Below are positions 19,585 to 28,396 of a DNA stretch of 64,000 nt, piece by piece. Made by a program: the position numbers and the translations under genes. The number at the start of each line of letters is the position of its first letter. Within the stretch, counting starts at the first letter, position 1. Below the pieces are notes generated by a model that was not told where the DNA came from, did no database searches, and worked only from the letters and a program-made list of their open reading frames with translations. Source of the DNA: Hyphomicrobium zavarzinii ATCC 27496 (GTDB lineage Bacteria; Pseudomonadota; Alphaproteobacteria; Rhizobiales; Hyphomicrobiaceae); contig NZ_KB911265.1 of assembly GCF_000383415.1 (NCBI RefSeq), forward strand, positions 1 to 64,000. Direction: 5' to 3'.

Positions 19585-20310
19585 TCAGGCACTTGCCGCG
19601 CGATCTATCCACCGTTCCGCTTCCTCCACGGATTGCGGCGTGCCGACGTGCATCCAGGCGCCTTCTAGGCGCAGTCCGAAAAGGCGCCCGCGATCGATGG
19701 CGCGATCCCACAGCGTGTTGAGGGAAAACGCACCTTTCGGGGCATCCTCGAACAATCTGGGGTGCGCGATGGACACACCGGTGAAAACGAACGGTGCCTC
19801 GCGCCTTTCGCCACGCCGCGAAAGCACGCCGTCCGCGTCCATGGCGAAATCACCGTGCCCGTCGTAGCCGAGGCTGGTCGCGCCGAGGGCGAGCAGCATC
19901 AGGCTATCCATGCGATCGGGATCGAATGCCTGGATCAGGCGGGCGATGTTGGAGCCGACGCCTTCGATCCACACCGAATCCGAGTTGTGAATGAGGAACG
20001 GCGCATCGCCCAGGAGCGGCAATGCGCGCACTACGCCGCCGCCTGTGTCGAGCAGGGCGTCGCGCTCGTCGGAGATGATGATGGCCGGATTCGTGCGGCT
20101 GGCGAGATGCGCCTCGATCAGGTCCGGCAGGTAGTGCACGTTCACCACGGCCCGCTTGATGCCGCCCGCGGCCAACCGATCGAGCACGTGGTCGATCAGC
20201 GGCTTGCTCTTGAGGCGCACCAGCGGCTTCGGCACGACATCCGTCAGCGGGCGCATCCGTTTGCCGAGACCGGCGGCCAGCACCATCGCGGTGGTGATGT
20301 TCTCTGTCAC
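19585..20310 (-). CDS. murU: MurU-type nucleotidyltransferase
   Basis: A 241-residue sugar-1-phosphate nucleotidyltransferase. The signature AAGLGKRMRPLTD lies near residues 12-24, then PKPLVRLKSKPLIDH, NVHYLPDLIEAHL, and the metal Asp in IHNSDSVWIEG. In Pseudomonas, MurU makes UDP-MurNAc from MurNAc-1-phosphate made by AmgK; an AmgK-like domain lies immediately upstream here, supporting that assignment. The GTG start at 20310 leaves the family N-terminus. The frame continues upstream only through the repeat mosaic, which must not be annotated as protein. Confidence 0.85.
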   Translation of the reverse strand: MTENITTAMVLAAGLGKRMRPLTDVVPKPLVRLKSKPLIDHVLDRLAAGGIKRAVVNVHYLPDLIEAHLASRTNPAIIISDERDALLDTGGGVVRALPLLGDAPFLIHNSDSVWIEGVGSNIARLIQAFDPDRMDSLMLLALGATSLGYDGHGDFAMDADGVLSRRGERREAPFVFTGVSIAHPRLFEDAPKGAFSLNTLWDRAIDRGRLFGLRLEGAWMHVGTPQSVEEAERWIDRAASA

Positions 20311-20375
20311 GCGCGGCTCCCGTCCAGGGGCGAAAGACGACGCGCTGTAGGTGCGTCCCCGCACAATCCGCAACC

Positions 20376-20500
20376 GTGTCTGGACCCCGACCTCCGTCGG
20401 GGTGACGTCAGAGATGGGGCGAGCCTTCGCCGATATACACCCGTCATCCCGGCGGTCGTGGCAGAGCCATGCTTCGCATGGATGGCCGGGGTCCAGACAT
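20376..20500. repeat. Intergenic palindromic repeat mosaic
   Basis: Two elements. The first, near 20378-20406, has CCCCGAC at 20385-20391 and GTCGGGG at 20396-20402, flanked by GTCTGGA and TGACG. The second, near 20451-20498, begins GTCATCCCGG and ends CCGGGGTCCAGAC. The same words recur near 26470-26815 and 42461-42565. They lie between two functionally linked minus-strand genes and extend the murU frame artificially. The 246-bp gap between murU and the tsaE-amgK gene holds nothing else I can see. Confidence 0.8.
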
Positions 20501-20556
20501 GGTTGCGGCACGCTGTCGGCTTCGGGCGCGCGAGGTAGGCGCTCATGGGCATCTCG

Positions 20557-22137
20557 TCAGATGTTCGGAGGCTCATTACGGGTGGAGGCCGGGACATGAC
20601 GATCGAACCAGCCCTTGAGAGCCGCAAGCTCGGGATGAGCCAAGCCGCGCTCCAGATAGCGCCATATGCGAGGTATGTGACGCAAATACGCTTGCTTGCC
20701 GTCCCGCATGGCGAGACGCGCGAAAATTCCCAGGATCTTGGTGTTTCGCTGGACGCCGAGCGCCGCATAGGCGAAGCGGAACGCCTCCCGGTCGAAAGCC
20801 GGGTCGACAGCCGAGCGCATGCGCAGATAGTAGGACAGCAGCTCGGTCTCGAGATCGGCGGGCACATCGAGGCGCGCATCCTGCAGCAACGAGACGAGGT
20901 CGTAGGCGAGCGAGCCCGCGAGCGCGTCCTGGAAGTCGAGGAGCCCCGCGCGCTTGTAGCCTTCGCGATCCGGCAGCCACACGAGATTGGGCGAGTGATA
21001 GTCGCGCAGCACCCAGCCTTTCGGCTCCGACGCCAAGCGCGCGAACACGCTATCCCAGGCCGCCAGGAACTCCTGGCGTATCTCGGGGGGGATCGGTCCT
21101 GCATGGATCGCGCGCCAATACCAATCAGGCAGCAGCTCCACCTCGATTTCGAGCACGCCGCGATCCTGGGGCGGGACGCGATGCACGCCGCCGCCCGGCA
21201 GCTCGATCTCGTCCGGCACCGGCAATGTGCTCAGCACGAGCAGCGCATCTGTCGCCGTGCGCCAAAGCTCGGCCTGAGACGCCGTGCCGTTTGCGATCTC
21301 GGCGCCGAACACGCGATCCCCGAAATCCTCGAGCAGCAGAAAACCGGTGTCCATATCGGCGGCGTAGATCTCCGGCGCACTGAGGCCCGATTGGCGGAGC
21401 GCGGACGCCACGGCCACGAAGGGGCGGACATCCTCCGCCAGGCGCGCGATGCGGCTATAGGGCAAGCCGTCGCGGATCGGCGGACCATCGGGCTGGCGCG
21501 GCTGATCCATCAGGATGGCTTTCCTGCCATTCAGAGTCAGGCGCGCATAGGCGCGAGCGGACGCGTCGCCTTGAAGGTAGGCCGCGCGGGCCTCGGCCCA
21601 GGGACGCGACCGGCTTAGAAAATCACCCATGGCGGCGACGCGGGCGAGCCTCACGCTCCACGTTCCCTTAGCCTTGAAGGTCACCGTCCGCTGGTCGGAC
21701 TCAGTTCCTTGCTCCAGGTGAATGTCGAGCCTGTTGTCGTGGCGCAGGCTCGGGGCGCGCTCCGGCCATTCCACCAGCGCGGCGCCGTTGGCGACATACT
21801 CGTCGAAGCCGAGCTCGATCAGCTCGTCCTCGCCCGAGAGGCGGTAGAGATCGAGATGAGCGAGTTCGACGCGCGGCGAGGCATAAGTCTGTACGAGAGA
21901 AAAGGTCGGGCTCGGAATTTCCGCTTCCGCATCCGCCAGAACGGCGCGAATGAGGGCACGGGCAAAGGTGGTTTTTCCGGCCCCCAGGTCTCCCGAGAGG
22001 GTCACGAGGTCGCCGCGGGCGAGCTTCAGCGCGATGCGTTCTGCCAAGCGCGCGACGGCTGCTTCGTCGGCGTCAATTACGCGCCAATCGTGCTGGATCG
22101 GGGCGCGCTGTGTCGAGGGTGGCGTTTGCGGGGGCAT
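20557..22137 (-). CDS. TsaE-AmgK fusion (t6A ATPase + amino-sugar kinase)
   Basis: One 526-residue polypeptide with two enzymes. Residues about 17-160 are TsaE, the ATPase of the tRNA threonylcarbamoyladenosine complex: P-loop GDLGAGKTT at 49-57, PSPTFSLVQTY, HLDLYRL. Residues about 170-526 are an APH-fold kinase of the AmgK type: VLRDYHSPN (catalytic Asp379, Asn384) and LLDFQDA (metal Asp401). AmgK phosphorylates MurNAc/GlcNAc at C1 for wall recycling, which fits the MurU gene downstream. The start is uncertain (ATG 22137 or GTG 22158); either overlaps the 3' end of the upstream kinase gene by 65 to 86 bp. Confidence 0.92.
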   Translation of the reverse strand: MPPQTPPSTQRAPIQHDWRVIDADEAAVARLAERIALKLARGDLVTLSGDLGAGKTTFARALIRAVLADAEAEIPSPTFSLVQTYASPRVELAHLDLYRLSGEDELIELGFDEYVANGAALVEWPERAPSLRHDNRLDIHLEQGTESDQRTVTFKAKGTWSVRLARVAAMGDFLSRSRPWAEARAAYLQGDASARAYARLTLNGRKAILMDQPRQPDGPPIRDGLPYSRIARLAEDVRPFVAVASALRQSGLSAPEIYAADMDTGFLLLEDFGDRVFGAEIANGTASQAELWRTATDALLVLSTLPVPDEIELPGGGVHRVPPQDRGVLEIEVELLPDWYWRAIHAGPIPPEIRQEFLAAWDSVFARLASEPKGWVLRDYHSPNLVWLPDREGYKRAGLLDFQDALAGSLAYDLVSLLQDARLDVPADLETELLSYYLRMRSAVDPAFDREAFRFAYAALGVQRNTKILGIFARLAMRDGKQAYLRHIPRIWRYLERGLAHPELAALKGWFDRHVPASTRNEPPNI

Positions 22138-24607
22138 TCCGGTTCTGCTCAAGACCACGTTCCGGGAACCGTACCGTGACCTTGGTTCCTCTTCCAGGCT
22201 CGCTGTCGAGCATCATGTCGCCCCCGTGGAGGTCCACCAGGCTCTTGACGATGGAGAGGCCGAGCCCTGCCCCACGGTGCTTGGAGCCCTGGCTGCGGCT
22301 CTCGAAGCGCTCGAAAATGCGCCGCTGCTGCTCCTTGGGGATGCCAACGCCCTGATCTTCCACCGAGAACACCATGGCGCCATCCTCCCGCCAGCAGGAG
22401 AGGTGGATGACCCCTTCGGGCTTCGAGAACCCGACGGCGTTGGACAGCAGGTTGTAGAGCACCTGGCGCACGCGCTGCTCGTCGGCGGTGAAGGTGACCG
22501 CATCGTCCGCGATGGCGATGTCGAGCGTGAGGCGGGCGCGGGCTGCGCGCTCGCGGACGCCGTTGATGGCGAGATCGATCACCGCTCGCACGTTCACGGC
22601 GTCGAGCTTCAGCTCCAGCCCACCGGCATCGATGGTGGCGAGATCGAGGATGTCGTCGATGATGGCGAGCAGCGTTTTGGACGAGAAGGCGATGTCATCG
22701 AGATATTCACGCTGACGCGGCGTGAGGGAGCCGAAGATCGGATTGGCCAACAGCTCGCTGAAGCCGATGATGTTGGTCAGTGGCGTGCGCAGCTCGTAGG
22801 AGATGTGGCCGATGAACTGGTTCTTCAGCTTGTCGGCGGTCACGAGTGCTTCGTTGCGCTCGATGAGGGCACGCTCGTAGCGTTTCGAATCCGTCACGTC
22901 GACGAAGGTGAGCAGCGTGCCGCCATCCGGCAGCGGCGTCACCGCGTAGTCGATCACGCTGCTGTCGGGGCGCACCATCTGGCCTTCGAGCGGCTCACGC
23001 TGCTCGAACGAGGTCACTGAGCGGCTGATCTCCGACCACGTGGCCATCTCGCCATAGAGCACCTGCGTGACGCGGATGAACTCATCGATGTGCGGGCTTT
23101 CGGCAAGCTGGGGGCGCGAAAGCTTCCAGATCGAGGCAAAGGCCGAGTTGAAAAGCGACAGGCGGCCGTCGGTGGCGAACACCGCGACGCCTTCCTTGAG
23201 GCTGTTCAGCGTCTCGGTCTGCACGCTGATGAGCGCGTTATACCGGCTCTCGAGCGCGATGCGCTCGGTCTCGTCTTGATAGAGGTAGGTGACGCCGCCA
23301 TCCGGTCGTTGTGCGGCCATGACATGGAGATCGCGGCCGTCGGGCAGATGCCACCAGTCCTCGTGCTCGGTGTCCTCCTTGTAGCACTTGAGGACCTTGG
23401 ACTTCCATTCGCGGTAATTCACCACCTCGGGCAAGCGGCCGAGCTCACGCAGCCGGTCGAGCACGGTTCCGTCGCGCGGGTTGGTCGCCAGCCAATCGGC
23501 ATCGAGCCGCCAGAGCTTCTGATACGCCGCGTTGAAGAACGTGAGCTTCTGCTCGGAGTTGAAAATGGCAACCGCCGTCGCCACGCGATCCAGCGTGCGG
23601 TCGTATGCGGCGATCTGGCGATCCAGCTCGCCCTTCGCGGTTTCGAGATCGGCGACGTCGATGGCGGCGCCGGCGGTGGCATCGCCGAGCGGCAGAACCG
23701 TGACCTCGTGCGTCTTGCGCTCGGAGCCGACGACGAGCGGCATGCGCTCCTTGAAGGTCTGGCCGGTTTTCAGAACGCGCGACACGGCCTTGCGCTGGCG
23801 GGATTCGAGCAGCTCGATCTGGCTGTCGATGACCTCGGTCTCGTTCTCCGCGTCCACGGCCTTCACGTAGGCGCTGTTGACCCAGGTCAGCCGCCCGCTC
23901 GCGTCGTGCAGCCAGGCAGGGTGGGGCAGCGCGCTCAGAAGCGCGCGGCTCGAGCGCACGTCACGCGCGAGACGCATGTGCTGATCGAGAATGACGGAGA
24001 GATCGCGCTTGTAGCCGGCGACGTCCTTGAAGCGCAACACCGCGCGGCCGCCCGCAGCGCGCCCGTCCGCTTCCACGTGACCACCGGCTGCGGTCTTCAG
24101 AATGAGATTGAAGGCACGCCCTTCGGCAAGCAGACCGTCGAGCGCGGACTTGAGCGCCGCGGTGCTCTTCTGGTCGAGCCAGAAGTTGAAACGCACGAGC
24201 TCCACCGAATTGGCCGGAAGCCCCGGTACGCCCGCGAGCGTGTTGGTGACGACGGAGAAGCCCTTACCCTGCTCCCAGTGCATGAGAACCTGCGGCTCGG
24301 CCTTGATCAACGCCTCGGCGGCGGCGAGCGCGCGGCGCAGGTCGCGGGCTTCGTCCTGGGCGCGGCCGGTCTGGCGGCGCAGGCTCGTGATGGTCTGGTA
24401 GAGCAGATACAGCGCGCCCGCCGCACCTGCCGCCACCAGCGCGGCCAAAATCCACGGGCCACCCGGCAGGCCGCCTTCCTCCATCATCCGGCGGCCGGAG
24501 GCGAGCGTAGCCGTCAGCACGGTCACGCAGGCGAGGCTCGCCAGGATGAGCATGATGAGCTCGACCCTGGTGTTCTGCCGCTCTGGCGTGGGGCTCTTGG
24601 TTGGCAT
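22073..24607 (-). CDS. divL: DivL-like PAS sensor kinase with tyrosine in the H-box
   Basis: An 844-residue kinase-like protein. Two N-terminal membrane segments (about 17-36 and 51-70), several PAS-type regions between about 215 and 575, then DHp and HATPase domains. The DHp motif reads HISYELRTPL: Tyr604 replaces the phospho-accepting His. The ATPase boxes are intact (LLNLLSNAVGF-like N-box, VEDQGVGIP, GAGLGLSIVK). Tyr at this position is the hallmark of Caulobacter DivL, which acts on CckA in the CtrA cell-cycle pathway. Position between ahcY and tsaE supports orthology. Assignment of the same role here is inference. Confidence 0.88.
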   Translation of the reverse strand: MPTKSPTPERQNTRVELIMLILASLACVTVLTATLASGRRMMEEGGLPGGPWILAALVAAGAAGALYLLYQTITSLRRQTGRAQDEARDLRRALAAAEALIKAEPQVLMHWEQGKGFSVVTNTLAGVPGLPANSVELVRFNFWLDQKSTAALKSALDGLLAEGRAFNLILKTAAGGHVEADGRAAGGRAVLRFKDVAGYKRDLSVILDQHMRLARDVRSSRALLSALPHPAWLHDASGRLTWVNSAYVKAVDAENETEVIDSQIELLESRQRKAVSRVLKTGQTFKERMPLVVGSERKTHEVTVLPLGDATAGAAIDVADLETAKGELDRQIAAYDRTLDRVATAVAIFNSEQKLTFFNAAYQKLWRLDADWLATNPRDGTVLDRLRELGRLPEVVNYREWKSKVLKCYKEDTEHEDWWHLPDGRDLHVMAAQRPDGGVTYLYQDETERIALESRYNALISVQTETLNSLKEGVAVFATDGRLSLFNSAFASIWKLSRPQLAESPHIDEFIRVTQVLYGEMATWSEISRSVTSFEQREPLEGQMVRPDSSVIDYAVTPLPDGGTLLTFVDVTDSKRYERALIERNEALVTADKLKNQFIGHISYELRTPLTNIIGFSELLANPIFGSLTPRQREYLDDIAFSSKTLLAIIDDILDLATIDAGGLELKLDAVNVRAVIDLAINGVRERAARARLTLDIAIADDAVTFTADEQRVRQVLYNLLSNAVGFSKPEGVIHLSCWREDGAMVFSVEDQGVGIPKEQQRRIFERFESRSQGSKHRGAGLGLSIVKSLVDLHGGDMMLDSEPGRGTKVTVRFPERGLEQNRNAPANATLDTARPDPARLARN

Positions 24608-24779
24608 CGATCTCGGGGTTTTTCAGGCCATGAGGCCGCGGCGCCGGAAAAGGACGCTGCGAATCGCTTCCGAAGTATGAGGAGCTTCGGGGGCCGATGC
24701 CAGCCCATCCAGGGCACAGCGTGGCGGCCAAAAGAGCCGTTGCGGGGCGCGGCTATGCCCTCCGCCTGATTCGCTGCAT

Positions 24780-24820
24780 CACAAAAAAGAAAAACCCGCG
24801 AGCGGCAGCGCCCGCGGGTT
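24780..24820 (-). terminator. ahcY terminator
   Basis: AACCCGCG at 24793-24800 pairs with CGCGGGTT at 24813-24820, loop 12 nt. On the minus strand the stem is followed by a long T-rich run (complement of 24780-24792). It lies 28 bp beyond the ahcY stop and upstream of divL, so divL is probably transcribed separately. Confidence 0.85.
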
Positions 24821-24847
24821 TCGTTCGTTATCGGATCGCTTCTGCGA

Positions 24848-26254
24848 TCAGTAGCGATAGTGATCCGCCTTGTAGGGGCCTTCGACCGGCACGCCGATGT
24901 AGTCCGCCTGCTCAGGACGCAGCTTGGTGAGCTTCACGCCGAGCTTCTCGAGGTGGAGGGCGGCGACCTTCTCGTCCAGCACCTTCGGCAGCGTGTAGAC
25001 CTTCTTCTCGTACTTGCCGGGGTTGGCCCAGAGGTCGATCTGCGCCAGCGTCTGGTTCGAGAACGACGACGACATGACGAACGACGGATGCCCCATGGCG
25101 TTGCCGAGGTTCACGAGGCGGCCTTCAGACAACAGGATGATGCGGTTGCCCGAGGGGAACTCGATCTCGTCCACCTGCGGCTTGATGTTGGTCCACTTGA
25201 AGTTCTTGAGGCCCGCAACCTGGATCTCGTTGTCGAAGTGGCCGATGTTGCAGACGATGGCGCGATCCTTCATCTGCCGCATGTGCTCGACGGTGATGAT
25301 GTCCTTGTTGCCGGTGGCCGTGACGTAGATGTCGGCGCGGCTGAACACGTCCTCGATGGTCGCGACCTCGTAGCCTTCCATCGATGCCTGCAGAGCGCAG
25401 ATCGGATCGATCTCGGAGACGATGACGCGCGCGCCGGCCTGGCGGAGCGAAGCGGCCGAGCCCTTGCCGACGTCGCCGAAGCCCGCGACGAAAGCGACCT
25501 TGCCGGCCAGCATCACGTCGGTTGCGCGGCGGATGGCATCGACGAGAGATTCGCGGCAGCCGTAGAGATTGTCGAACTTCGACTTGGTGACGCTGTCGTT
25601 GACGTTGATGGCCGGGAACAGGAGCTGGTTCTGCTCAGCGAGCTTGTAGAGGCGGTGAACGCCGGTGGTGGTCTCCTCGGACACGCCGCGGATGGAGGTC
25701 GCCACGTGAGCGAACCAGCCCGAGGGCTTCTCCTTGAGCAGGCGCTTGATGAGGGCGAAGAAGATCTCTTCCTCCTCGGAGCCCGGCTTGTCGAGGAAGG
25801 CGGTGTCGCCGTTCTCGGCGCGCAGGCCGTGGTGGACGAGCATGGTGGCATCGCCGCCGTCATCGAGGATCATGTTGGGAACCCCACCGCCGTGCCAGTC
25901 GAAGAGGCGGGCGGTGTAGTCCCAGTACTCGACCAGCGTCTCGCCCTTGTAGGCGAACACCGGCGTGCCGGCCGCCGCGATGGCGGCCGCGGCGTGGTCC
26001 TGCGTCGAGAAGATGTTGCAGGAGACCCAGCGCACGTCGGCGCCGAGGGCCTTCAGCGTCTCGATCAGAACCGCGGTCTGGATGGTCATGTGGAGCGAGC
26101 CCGCGATGCGCGCGCCCTTGAGCGGCTGCTTGGGGCCGTACTCGGCGCGGATCGCCATCAGGCCCGGCATTTCCGTTTCCGCAAGCTCGATCTCCTTGCG
26201 GCCGAAGGCTGCGAGCGAGATGTCCTTGACGATGTAGTCCTTGGAGGCGGTCAT
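24848..26254 (-). CDS. ahcY: Adenosylhomocysteinase
   Basis: Hydrolyses S-adenosylhomocysteine to adenosine and homocysteine, recycling the product of SAM-dependent methylation; NAD-bound. 468 residues, the long bacterial form with the extra insertion. Seen: [28 protein letters not shown], the NAD Rossmann motif [19 protein letters not shown], and the C-terminal KADHYRY that reaches the neighbouring subunit. ATG 26254 gives the normal N-terminus; the frame runs 12 codons further up. AAAGGGA precedes the ATG. Confidence 0.98.
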   Translation of the reverse strand: MTASKDYIVKDISLAAFGRKEIELAETEMPGLMAIRAEYGPKQPLKGARIAGSLHMTIQTAVLIETLKALGADVRWVSCNIFSTQDHAAAAIAAAGTPVFAYKGETLVEYWDYTARLFDWHGGGVPNMILDDGGDATMLVHHGLRAENGDTAFLDKPGSEEEEIFFALIKRLLKEKPSGWFAHVATSIRGVSEETTTGVHRLYKLAEQNQLLFPAINVNDSVTKSKFDNLYGCRESLVDAIRRATDVMLAGKVAFVAGFGDVGKGSAASLRQAGARVIVSEIDPICALQASMEGYEVATIEDVFSRADIYVTATGNKDIITVEHMRQMKDRAIVCNIGHFDNEIQVAGLKNFKWTNIKPQVDEIEFPSGNRIILLSEGRLVNLGNAMGHPSFVMSSSFSNQTLAQIDLWANPGKYEKKVYTLPKVLDEKVAALHLEKLGVKLTKLRPEQADYIGVPVEGPYKADHYRY

Positions 26255-26345
26255 GGGGGTCCCTTTTTCGAGCGTTTCCCGAGAGACCAATGGCTCATCG
26301 GGCCGAAAGTCCGCCCTCCTATAGCCGCGCCGTCCGCTCCTCGCA

Positions 26346-26368
26346 ATAAGATATAAACAAGTCCTTAT
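26346..26368. promoter_or_regulatory. AT-rich imperfect inverted repeat upstream of ahcY
   Basis: ATAAG at 26346-26350 and CTTAT at 26364-26368 flank an AT-rich centre in GC-rich DNA, about 92 bp before the ahcY start. ArsR-type SahR regulators of SAH recycling in proteobacteria use AT-rich palindromes of this kind, so it may be an operator or simply the promoter region. The match is too weak to name. Confidence 0.3.
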
Positions 26369-26466
26369 GTCCCCGCGACGGGATGCCTTAGAGGGGACCG
26401 GCCATGGATTTCGGCAAAGGGCCGGTTTTAGCCCACCGGGTGCAGCGCCTTAGGCGTTTCAATCCT

Positions 26467-26820
26467 GGCGTGTCTGGATCCCGGCCTCCGCCGGGATGAC
26501 GTCGAAAGGAAGCCACCGCTTCACTCCTTTGGCAGCCACCCGCCTGCGCGGCATGCGGCAGACGAATCTGGACCCCGACCGTCCCTGCGAAGCATGGTTC
26601 CGCCATGACCGCGAAGGACGGCGAGCGCTCGTCACCCAAATTCCCGCATGCGTTCTGCGGAGGCCCGTTTTCCACCAAACCCTGGGCCACAGACCCCATT
26701 CTCGTTTCGGCTTCAATGTGTCTGGACCCCGACCTTCGTCGGGGTGACGGATGAGAGGGTAGTCAATCCGGTGCAACAAATTCCAACGTCATCCCGGCGG
26801 AGGCCGGGATCCAGTCACGC
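26467..26820. repeat. Intergenic palindromic repeat mosaic (largest copy)
   Basis: At least four elements fill most of the 736-bp gap between ahcY and the HPr gene. ATCCCGGC at 26478-26485 pairs with GCCGGGAT at 26490-26497. A degenerate element lies near 26568-26615. GTCTGGACCCCGAC with GTCGGGGTGACG lies near 26719-26749. GTCATCCCGGCGG with CCGGGATCCAG lies near 26788-26813. These match the elements at 20.4 and 42.5 kb. The remainder (26821-26990) shows no gene or RNA that I recognise. Confidence 0.8.
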
Positions 26821-26990
26821 GTGCCGCATTGGCGGCAGGCGGGTTGCGATGACGAGGGGAGGTCAAGGAGTGGAAGGACGACGCCGTCCTAGGTCCGTGG
26901 CAGGCCTGACTTTGTCACAGGTCGGCTCTGGGTACGGGAGTGGCCACGTTCGGCAGAGGCACCGCGCCTTGCGGGACGCAAGCGCCGCGA

Positions 26991-27296
26991 TCAGTCTTCC
27001 TCGGCCAGTTCCTCGCCGAAGCCGGTTTCCACCAGATTGACGAGGGCTTCCAGCGCTTCGGGGCCTTCCGCACCCTCGGCGGTGATGTACAGCGTCGAGC
27101 CGGGGCCAGCGGCGAGCATCATGAGGCCCATGATGGATGTGCCGCCCACGGTCTGTCCGTCGCGCGTGACGGTGACAGCCGCTTCATAGTTCTCGGCGAG
27201 TTTCACGAACTTGGCGGACGCGCGGGCGTGCAGGCCCTTGCGGTTCACGACCGTAACGACGGCCTCGGGACGCTTGCTGTCTCGGATCTCGGGCAT
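26991..27296 (-). CDS. ptsH: HPr-family phosphocarrier (regulatory PTS)
   Basis: A 101-residue HPr. His23 in RKGLHARASAKFV is the PTS phosphorylation site, and Ser54 in GGTSIMGLMML matches the regulatory serine that HprK phosphorylates. hprK lies two genes upstream, so Ser control is plausible. The short acidic C-terminal tail (EELAEED) is unusual for enteric HPr. No sugar permease is present nearby; in alphaproteobacteria such HPr proteins serve regulation rather than sugar import. It follows the EIIA gene by 19 bp. Confidence 0.94.
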   Translation of the reverse strand: MPEIRDSKRPEAVVTVVNRKGLHARASAKFVKLAENYEAAVTVTRDGQTVGGTSIMGLMMLAAGPGSTLYITAEGAEGPEALEALVNLVETGFGEELAEED

Positions 27297-27315
27297 TCGC
27301 GCGTCCCGTCACACT

Positions 27316-27720
27316 CTATTGCTCGCCCGACAATTCCTGACTGGCGACCTTAATGTACTTGCGCCCTGCTTCGCGGGCCAGAGTTACCGCCTCGTCCAGC
27401 GGCACCTCCTCGCGCAGCCCGGCAAGCTTCACCAGGATCGGCAGATTGATGCCGGCAATGATCTCCACCTTGGCCTCGTCCATGACGGAGATGGCAAGGT
27501 TGGACGGGGTGCCTCCGAACATGTCGGTGAGGATGATGACGCCGGACCCGGTTTCCGTGCGGCGGACCGCTTCCAGGATCTCGCTGCGGCGCGCTTCCAT
27601 GTCGTCCTCGGGACCGATCGAGATGGTCTCGAGCTGGGTTTGAGGCCCGACGATGTGTTCGAGTGCCGCCCGGAATTCGACTGCCAAGCCACCATGGGTG
27701 ACGATCACGAGTCCGATCAT
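27316..27720 (-). CDS. PTS EIIA component, mannose family
   Basis: A 134-residue EIIA-Man domain with no EIIB or membrane partner. His9 in LVIVTHGGLA is the phospho-acceptor from HPr; TDMFGGTPSNLA and INLPILVKL are typical of the fold. As a stand-alone EIIA in the HprK-EIIA-HPr cluster it probably transmits the PEP/pyruvate ratio to other proteins, for example the adjacent ChvG/ChvI system. That link is known for related alphaproteobacteria and inferred here. Confidence 0.92.
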   Translation of the reverse strand: MIGLVIVTHGGLAVEFRAALEHIVGPQTQLETISIGPEDDMEARRSEILEAVRRTETGSGVIILTDMFGGTPSNLAISVMDEAKVEIIAGINLPILVKLAGLREEVPLDEAVTLAREAGRKYIKVASQELSGEQ

Positions 27721-27916
27721 CGAGCTGTGCCGAAATTGTTTCGAGTTCGCATATGCCGAGCGCTGGCCCGATGTCGGGGGCGTCCCCTAAGTCTCCTTGG
27801 CGTCACGACAATCTCCGTGGTGTCATGATGCTTGCGGCAGCCGCCGCCCCGTCTTGTACGGCGGGCCGGAGACTTACAGGGGTTCGCGGGCAAAGCAAGG
27901 GGTTTCCTGCTCACAC

Positions 27917-28396
27917 TCACGGGGGAGTTAATATCGCCGGGGCCGCATCGAGAGCCAGAACCAGCTTGAGAGGAGCAGAGGGTTCGAACGCCGCGAGGCG
28001 CACGACGGGCACAGACAGGCCGAAAAAGGTCTCCCGCCTCTCCTCCAGCGGATAGCGAGGGACCTCGGCCGCGGGGACGAGATCCACGACCAGCGCCAGC
28101 AACGCCGAAGGGCAATACGGAAGCTGCACGATGCCGAGGCCCCGAACCTCGATTTTACCGGCAATCGTGGGTGGCGGGGTGACCTCGATACCGCCCGGGG
28201 TAGAGACCAGACGCACCTGATCGTCGGAGAGAAGCTCGACACGGTGGGTGAGATGCGCGAGCCGGGGCGTCGCGATGGCGCGCAGGGCGAGGTCCGATTT
28301 TCCGGATCCCGACGGGCCGCGGATCAGCGCAGCCTTGCCGCCCAAGGCCACCGCCGTCGCGTGGACGAGATCAGCCGCGCTCTCGGATTGGCTCAT
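27917..28396 (-). CDS. hprK: HPr kinase/phosphorylase, short alphaproteobacterial form
   Basis: Phosphorylates and dephosphorylates the regulatory serine of HPr. Only the C-terminal catalytic domain is present: 159 residues against about 310 in Firmicutes. P-loop GPSGSGKS at 27-34, then LLSDDQVRL and EVRGLGIVQLPY, corresponding to the HprK signature. ATG 28396 follows GGAGCGG; an in-frame GTG lies at 28417. It overlaps the chvG 3' end by 26 bp. The 196-bp gap to EIIA holds nothing recognised. Confidence 0.93.
   Translation of the reverse strand: MSQSESAADLVHATAVALGGKAALIRGPSGSGKSDLALRAIATPRLAHLTHRVELLSDDQVRLVSTPGGIEVTPPPTIAGKIEVRGLGIVQLPYCPSALLALVVDLVPAAEVPRYPLEERRETFFGLSVPVVRLAAFEPSAPLKLVLALDAAPAILTPP

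Noticed and set aside
26255-26400. Possible SAH riboswitch upstream of ahcY
   Set aside because: GAGGAGCGG occurs, but the conserved pairing partners and pseudoknot sequence of the SAH riboswitch were not found. Kept only as a possible operator region.
26467-26820. Insertion-sequence remnant
   Set aside because: No transposase fragment or terminal inverted repeat with target duplication; the same short palindromic words occur at two other intergenic sites.
27979-27991. GGTTCGAAC, a tRNA T-arm-like word
   Set aside because: It lies inside hprK coding sequence and no acceptor stem or anticodon arm can be built around it.
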